A stretch of DNA of 64,000 bases from CAWBRT01 sp963696525 (GTDB lineage: Bacteria > Acidobacteriota > Terriglobia > Terriglobales > Acidobacteriaceae): the NCBI GenBank assembly GCA_963696525.1, contig CAVOKO010000012.1:372001-436000 (forward strand), written 5' to 3'. The notes under the pieces are model-generated. The model did not search any database and was not told where the DNA came from. It saw only the letters and a program-made list of their open reading frames with translations. The translations under genes were made by a program, and so were the position numbers. Positions 59,443 through 64,000 of this stretch are shown piece by piece (positions within the stretch are counted from its first letter, which is position 1; each line of letters starts with the position of its first letter).

Positions 59443-60383
59443 ATGTCTTCTAAGAACAGCAATAAAGCCATTATCAGCTGTGCCATTACCGGCGCCATCC
59501 ACACGCCATCCATGTCGCCATATCTGCCCGTCACGGCGGAGGAGATCGCCGAGTCCGCCATTGCGGCGGCGCGCGCCGGGGCCGCCATCGTTCACCTGCA
59601 TGCTCGCGATCCGCAGACGGGCAAGCCCACGCAGAATCCCGATCTGTTTTTGCCGTTTGTGCGCCAGATCAAGAAAACGGTGGACGTGGTCATCAACCTG
59701 ACGAGCGGAGGCGCGCCCACCATGCGGATCGAGGAGCGCATTGGGCCCGCCATGAAGTTGAAGCCGGAGCTGGCTTCGCTCAACATGGGATCGATTAACT
59801 TCGGACTCTTTCCCATGCTGGAGCGTTTCAAGGAGTTCAAGCATGCCTGGGAGCCGGAATACCTGGAGGGCACTAAGGACCTGATCTTCCGCAACACCTT
59901 CAAGGACATCGATTTCGCTCTGAAGGCGTGCGCGGAGAACGGAAACTCGCTTCGAGTTCGAGTGCTACGACATAGGACACCTCTACAATCTGGCCTATTT
60001 CGTCGAATCGCGGGGCGGTGAAGCCGCCGTTCTTTATGCAGTCGGTTTTCGGCATCATGGGTGGCATCGGAACTCATCCGGAAGACGTTTTGCACATGAA
60101 GCGCACCGCCGATCGGCTGTTCGGCAAGGATTACCGTTGGTCGGTTCTGGGCGCCGGCCGCAGCCAGATGCCGATTGCGGCGATAGCCGCCGCCATGGGG
60201 GCCAACGTCAGGGTGGGACTTGAGGACAGCTTGTGGATTGGCGCTGGAAAGCTGGCCCAAAGCAGCGCCGAGCAGGTGTCTCATGCGCGGCAGATTATCG
60301 AGGGACTCGGACGGGAGATGGCAACAGCGGACGATGCGCGAGAGATTCTGTCGCTGAAAGGACGGGAAAAGGTCGGCTTTTGA
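59443..60383 (+). CDS. BKACE family beta-keto acid cleavage enzyme, two frameshifts
   Basis: About 311 codons. AIISCAITGAIHTPSMSPYLPVTAEEIAESAIAAARAGAAIVHLHARDPQTGKPTQNPDLFLPFVRQIK and VINLTSGG are the family start (metal site HLHARDP). Near 59944 an extra A shifts the frame to FEFECYDIGHLYNLAYFVES; near 60018 an extra G shifts it to KPPFFMQSVFGIMGGIGTHPEDVLHMKRTADRLFGKDYRWSVLGAGRSQMPIAAIAAAMGANVRVGLEDSL. BKACE enzymes condense a beta-keto acid with acetyl-CoA and split it; 3-keto-5-aminohexanoate of lysine breakdown is one substrate. The substrate here cannot be told. Confidence 0.88.
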
Positions 60384-60694
60384 GCTGTCACTTTCGGCTG
60401 TTGCCGGCAAGCCAATCGCGTGAGGAGAGGTCTTGAGCGGACTTGCTCGCCAAAGAGACTACGGAAAAACAGGTTTCAGGCGAAGTAGCGCTGAAAGTTC
60501 TTGTGCAAGGAACCTGGAGTACCCACCTCAAGCTTCGACGACACGCTCACAACCTTCCACAACCGGCGCTTCGCCGCACGAAGCGTGCAGGCGCTCAAAG
60601 TGAGGGCATAAGAGGTAATGTAGTCAACTGGGCACTTCTCTACGATTTGCTCCTTTGGCAACTTATTGTTACTATCGCCGCGCCAGGAGGATAC
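60384..60694. other. Intergenic stretch
   Basis: About 310 bases. The Shine-Dalgarno CCAGGAGGATAC (60683-60694) precedes the next gene. TTGGCAACTTATTGTTACTAT upstream (60655-60675) is a possible promoter area. No gene recognised. Confidence 0.45.
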
Positions 60695-61099
60695 ATGGAA
60701 ATTCGTAACATTCTTGCCGACCTCAAAGAAGAACGTAACCGCATCGCCCGAGCCATCGCCGCTCTTGAGATGCTGGACAGCACAGATGCATCCGTTCCCC
60801 GCGGACGTCCTGCCGCGACTGCCAAAGCCGCCCAGAAGCAGCCAGGCAAGCGTGGCCTGACTCCCGCCGGGCGCAGGCGCCTGTCGGTCTTGATGAAGGC
60901 ACGGTGGGCGGCAAGGCGCAAGACCGCGGTCAAGCCTGCCCCGAAACCATCTCTCAGACGCCGCCGAATGAGTGCAGCCGCCAGAAGAAAGATTGCAGAG
61001 GCGCAGAGAGCAAGGTGGGCTGCGCAGAAGAAAGCCGCGGCCAAGAATGCGCCGGACGGGAAGAAAGCCGAAGCCGTAGCTGCAGCGAAAGCTGAATAA
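60695..61099 (+). CDS. Histone-like Lys/Ala/Arg-rich protein
   Basis: 134 residues from ATG 60695 with a good ribosome binding site. N-terminal helix (MEIRNILADLKEERNRIARAIAALEML) is followed by a long basic part with two related words, LSVLMKARWAARRK and KIAEAQRARWAAQKK, and ends in Lys/Ala repeats. It resembles a common Acidobacteriota family in which a short coiled helix is joined to RRRLS...R-W-ARKK tails. DNA binding is likely from composition but not shown. With the 20-residue peptide at 58631 it is the second Lys/Ala-rich basic protein within 2.5 kb. Confidence 0.8.
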   Translation: MEIRNILADLKEERNRIARAIAALEMLDSTDASVPRGRPAATAKAAQKQPGKRGLTPAGRRRLSVLMKARWAARRKTAVKPAPKPSLRRRRMSAAARRKIAEAQRARWAAQKKAAAKNAPDGKKAEAVAAAKAE

Positions 61100-61204
61100 C
61101 GAGTCATAATTTTGTCCGTCGACAAGTCGCGTGGCCAGTCCGTCCGGGGCTTTCGTTGTTTTCCCGATTGCCCCAGCGGTAACGGGCCAGGCTATGGCAT
61201 TACG

Positions 61205-61321
61205 GGAGATCTTTTGCCGTTCCCAACAACGGCGTCCATGGCTTGAACGAACGCATCGAGCAGAAGGCGCTGTACGACGGGCGCGAGTTTCTCTACCGGC
61301 TGATGAAGATGCCGACAAGTT
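61205..61321 (+). pseudogene. Possible C-terminal remnant of an unknown enzyme
   Basis: A frame reads HYGRSFAVPNNGVHGLNERIEQKALYDGREFLYRLMKMPTS and ends at a TAA at 61321-61323. The wording looks like a genuine protein C-terminus, perhaps from an M20-type peptidase, but I cannot name it, and no start or upstream domain is present. Low-confidence remnant between the histone-like gene and the exporter. Confidence 0.35.
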
Positions 61322-61349
61322 AAATCGGCAATCGGCGGTTTTGGCGTGC

Positions 61350-62234
61350 ATGGACTATCGTCGACGCGCAACCCTGTTCGGCTTCTCGGCTATTGGCCTT
61401 TGGGCCGCGCTGGCTGTACTCACTACAGCCGCTGCCGGTATTCCGCCCTTCCAGTTGCTGGCACTTACTTTCAGTTTGGCCGGAGGTCTAGGCTGTGCCT
61501 GGCTGCTGAGACCTGGCGGCGCGGGCATTGCCGCTCTGCGTCAACCTCCCGGTGCCGCCGCACTCACCATCGCCGCCTTGGCGGGATACCACGCCCTCTA
61601 TTTCATCGCCTTCAGCCGCGCCCCCGCAGTTGAGGTCAATCTGGTCAACTATCTCTGGCCGCTCTTGATCGTGGTATTCGCCGGACTGCTACCCGGCGTC
61701 CGGGTGTATGCGCGGCAGTGGGCTGGCACTTTGCTGGGCTTGGCCGGAGCGGCTCTGGTGGTTACCCATGGGCAGTCATTTGCCATGCAACCGAAGTACA
61801 TCGCCGGCTATCTAGCTGCTCTAGGCGCGGCGTTCACCTGGTCGGCGTACTCGGTTTTGAACCGGCGCTTCGACTCAGTTTCCAGTACTGCTATGGCAGG
61901 CTCCTGCCTTGCCGTCGGTGTGCTCGGCGCGGTCATACACCTGACGAGCGAGGTCTGGGTAACGCCCACGCCAAGCCAATGTGCGGCAATCCTCGCCATG
62001 GCTACCGGTCCGGTGGGGATGGCATTCTGGGCTTGGGATAGGGGCACCAAGCACGGCGACATCGTGGTGCTTGGAATGGCGAGTTATGCCGCGCCTTTGC
62101 TCTCGACCGGACTGCTGCTCATCTTCGGCCGGGCGCGGCCGCATTGGACGCAAGCCGCAGCCCTGGGCTTGCTTTTACTCGGAGCTTTTTTCAGTGCGCG
62201 CCGTGGCAGCGACACCGTGATCACCGAAGACTGA
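61350..62234 (+). CDS. EamA/DMT family exporter (YddG-like)
   Basis: 294 residues from ATG 61350, ten membrane helices in two five-helix halves. First half: TLFGFSAIGLWAALAVLTTAAAGIPPFQLLALTFSLAGGLGCAWLL, then YHALYFIAFSRAPAVEVNLVNYLWPLLIVVFAGLL (the NY-WPL word of the YddG/aromatic exporter group). Second half: YLAALGAAFTWSAYSVLNRRF ... ATGPVGMAFWAWDRGTKHGDIVVLGMASYAAPLLSTGLLLIFG. Members export amino acids or other small molecules. NYLWPLLIV and FWAWDRGTKHGD favour aromatic amino acid export, but this is inference. Confidence 0.88.
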   Translation: MDYRRRATLFGFSAIGLWAALAVLTTAAAGIPPFQLLALTFSLAGGLGCAWLLRPGGAGIAALRQPPGAAALTIAALAGYHALYFIAFSRAPAVEVNLVNYLWPLLIVVFAGLLPGVRVYARQWAGTLLGLAGAALVVTHGQSFAMQPKYIAGYLAALGAAFTWSAYSVLNRRFDSVSSTAMAGSCLAVGVLGAVIHLTSEVWVTPTPSQCAAILAMATGPVGMAFWAWDRGTKHGDIVVLGMASYAAPLLSTGLLLIFGRARPHWTQAAALGLLLLGAFFSARRGSDTVITED

Positions 62235-62284
62235 CTTCCTTCGACCAGTCCTGTCTAGCAATCGACTGTATACCTTATTCGGCG

Positions 62285-63832
62285 TCACCGGCGCCGGTCA
62301 GCTGCAGCGACCTGCTCTAAAGCAGCTTTGGGGCCCTTGTCGAGGATGCAGCCCAGATCGCGGGTGACGGCTGTCGCCAGACCAGGAATGGTGTGCAGAT
62401 CCTTGCCCCACCACTCTGGCTTGCGGAGAACGGCATCCACCAGTTCGACAATGCCGGCTGCCGAGCCATCGAAGCGTTGCCAGAATTTAGCGAAGGTCTC
62501 CAAGATCGGTAGATCGTCCTTGATCCGATATTCCTTGCCCTCGCGCCGGCCAATCAAGGCGGCGTCTTTGATTTCAGTTCCACGATAGAAGGCGATCAGG
62601 GCCGCCAGACTGAATGCGAGGTGGGCGGGCACGCGGCCCTGTCCGGCAACGTACTGTTCGATGGAAGGCAGGATGCGAGCCTTGAACTTCGAAACGGAGT
62701 TGAGCGAGATGCTCAGCAGCGCGTGTTTGATGAAAGGATTGCTGAAACGCTCAACGACGGCTTCGGCAAAAGTCTCCAATTCCTGCTTGGGCAGCGTCAA
62801 GGTGGGGATGATTTCTTCGTGGATTGACTGCTTCATGAACCCGCTGATGACCGGGTCTTGCATGCACTCGGCAACAAAGTCCTTGCCAGCGAGATAAGCA
62901 GCCAGAACCGTGCTGGTATGGGCTCCGTTGAGGATGCGGACCTTGCGGTCGCGGTAGGGCTTTACGCTTTCGGCAAAGATGACATTAAAGCCGGCCCGCC
63001 TGAACGGCAGCTCGTTTTCGAGCCAGGCCGGGCCTTCGATCACCCAGAGGTGAAAGACCTCGGAGGTATTGAAGAGTTCGTCGCGATACCCGCAAGCTTG
63101 CTCGAGGGCCTCGGCTTCGTCGCCGGGATAGCCGGTGTTGATGCGGTCAACCAGCGTGTTGGTAAAGACGTTGGCCGTCTCCACCCAGGCGACGAACTTA
63201 GCGTCGAGATTCCAATTGCGGGCGGTCTGGAGAACCGTTCTCTTGAGGTTGTCTCCGTTATTGTCGATCAGCTCGCAAGGCAGCAAAACGAAACCCTTGG
63301 CTGGATCGCCGTCGAATGCCTTGAATCGCTCAAGCAGCAGCAGCGTGAGCTTGGACGGATAGGAAGCGGGCGGTGCGCCGCTGATTTTATCTTCCGGAGA
63401 GTAAGCGATTCCCGCCTCGGTGGTATTGGAGACGATGAAGCGCAGCTCGGGATTGTGAGCGCACTTCAGGTACTGCTCGAAATCAATATAGGGGTTGATG
63501 CCGCGGCTGATGCAGGTGACCACCTCTCTGCGCTCCACCACCTTGCCATTCTCGACGCCGCGCATCATGTGGGTATAAACGCCGTTCTGCTCATTCAGCT
63601 TGGCGACCATGCCCTGGGCGATGGGTTGGATGACAACGACCGAGCCCGCGAAGTAGCCCTGCTTGTTCATGCCGTCGATCATCCAGTCGACAAAGCCGCG
63701 AAGAAAGCCACCTTCGCCGAACTGCAAAACCTTCTCGCGGAGAGCGCGTCCGGAAGTGCCACCCGCCAACGTTGCATTGTTTTTCACATATTCGGCGTTC
63801 AAGCGGGGCAGCATTGCAGATGAGGTAGTCAT
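62285..63832 (-). CDS. uxaB: Tagaturonate reductase (altronate oxidoreductase)
   Basis: 515 residues from ATG 63832. Rossmann-type start with KVLQFGEGGFLRGFVDWMIDGMNKQGYF, then FIVSNTTEAGIAYSPEDKI, PAKGFVLLPCELIDNNGDNLKRTVLQTARNWNLDAKFVAWVETANVFTNTLVDRI and the mannitol-dehydrogenase C-domain word VRILNGAHTSTVLAAYLAGKDFVAECMQDP. SNTTEAGI and ANVFTNTLVDRI are typical of tagaturonate/fructuronate reductases. It reduces tagaturonate to altronate with NADH in galacturonate use (pectin breakdown). No other uxa genes are in the window. An upstream in-frame GTG/ATG region does not extend the conserved start. Confidence 0.9.
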   Translation of the reverse strand: MTTSSAMLPRLNAEYVKNNATLAGGTSGRALREKVLQFGEGGFLRGFVDWMIDGMNKQGYFAGSVVVIQPIAQGMVAKLNEQNGVYTHMMRGVENGKVVERREVVTCISRGINPYIDFEQYLKCAHNPELRFIVSNTTEAGIAYSPEDKISGAPPASYPSKLTLLLLERFKAFDGDPAKGFVLLPCELIDNNGDNLKRTVLQTARNWNLDAKFVAWVETANVFTNTLVDRINTGYPGDEAEALEQACGYRDELFNTSEVFHLWVIEGPAWLENELPFRRAGFNVIFAESVKPYRDRKVRILNGAHTSTVLAAYLAGKDFVAECMQDPVISGFMKQSIHEEIIPTLTLPKQELETFAEAVVERFSNPFIKHALLSISLNSVSKFKARILPSIEQYVAGQGRVPAHLAFSLAALIAFYRGTEIKDAALIGRREGKEYRIKDDLPILETFAKFWQRFDGSAAGIVELVDAVLRKPEWWGKDLHTIPGLATAVTRDLGCILDKGPKAALEQVAAADRRR

Positions 63833-64000
63833 GAGGAGGTCGCTCCATCTTTCCGAATAAGGATTTCCGTGGATCAGGCCCGCAGGATCGTCCAACTCGC
63901 TTGTAGAGCGTAATCCTACAATCGGCTGACGATCCCATGATACAAAAAAAGACACATAAAAAATCGGCGCCATATACTCACCGCTGCATTGGAGGCGGAC
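63833..64000. other. Upstream region of the tagaturonate reductase gene
   Basis: About 170 bases at the window edge. The uxaB-like gene's promoter should lie here. No gene is recognised before the edge. Confidence 0.4.

Overview
The window looks like chromosome of an Acidobacteriota member, most likely class Terriglobia. The signs are a GC-rich genome, a secreted protein with the SLPDAPSA motif common in that phylum, several small families I associate with it (a CSKCG-containing protein next to the urease genes, a Lys/Ala/Arg-rich protein), and a short interspersed repeat with CAGGCTGCTGAAAAAC ends. This assignment is inference from gene content; the 16S gene at 40178-41684 would settle it.

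Layout. (1) 1-14.3 kb is an accessory patchwork: an oxidoreductase, a VOC protein, two different putative PD-(D/E)XK nucleases, a Tat-exported MmgE/PrpD protein, a secreted papain-like protein, a beta-propeller, a DUF305 duplication, and many gene fragments (ModA-like, serine recombinase, DUF4011 helicase, protoglobin, SDR). (2) 14.3-24.2 kb is a complete urea module: a urea ABC transporter (urtABCDE, minus strand) diverging from urease genes ureG-F-D-A-B-C (plus strand). urtB has an internal TGA and no ureE is present. (3) 24.4-30.2 kb is an integrated element next to tRNA-Ser(GCT). It carries a truncated tyrosine recombinase, a type ISP restriction-modification C-terminal piece, an XRE regulator, a replication-initiator-like protein, an excisionase-like protein and an integrase interrupted by TAG. 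(4) 30.2-36 kb has small chromosomal genes including thiE, a holin-like membrane protein, DoxX and a protein with a HEPN-type RNxxxH motif. (5) 36-42.4 kb is an rRNA operon on the minus strand, 16S - tRNA-Ile - tRNA-Ala - 23S - 5S, with a recognisable promoter and terminator. (6) 42.4-64 kb is mostly core genome: Nramp-like transporter, miaA, a trypsin-like protein, asnS, arginase, ddl, selB, kbl, pyrR/pyrB/pyrC, a MerR regulator, BKACE, a DMT exporter and tagaturonate reductase.

How genes connect. Arginase makes urea from arginine, Urt imports urea, and urease hydrolyses it, so nitrogen scavenging through urea is the clearest pathway. pyrR-pyrB-pyrC is a compact pyrimidine operon. The most unusual small unit is at 58.49-58.77 kb: promoter, hairpin, strong Shine-Dalgarno, a 20-residue Lys/Ala peptide and a terminator.

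Caution. From 45.7 to 60.0 kb, conserved and often essential genes (miaA, asnS, selB, kbl, pyrC, BKACE) are broken by single-base indels, many in short homopolymers. I read most of these as sequence or assembly errors. The premature stops in urtB and the integrase, and the fragments in 7-14 kb, are better candidates for real decay.
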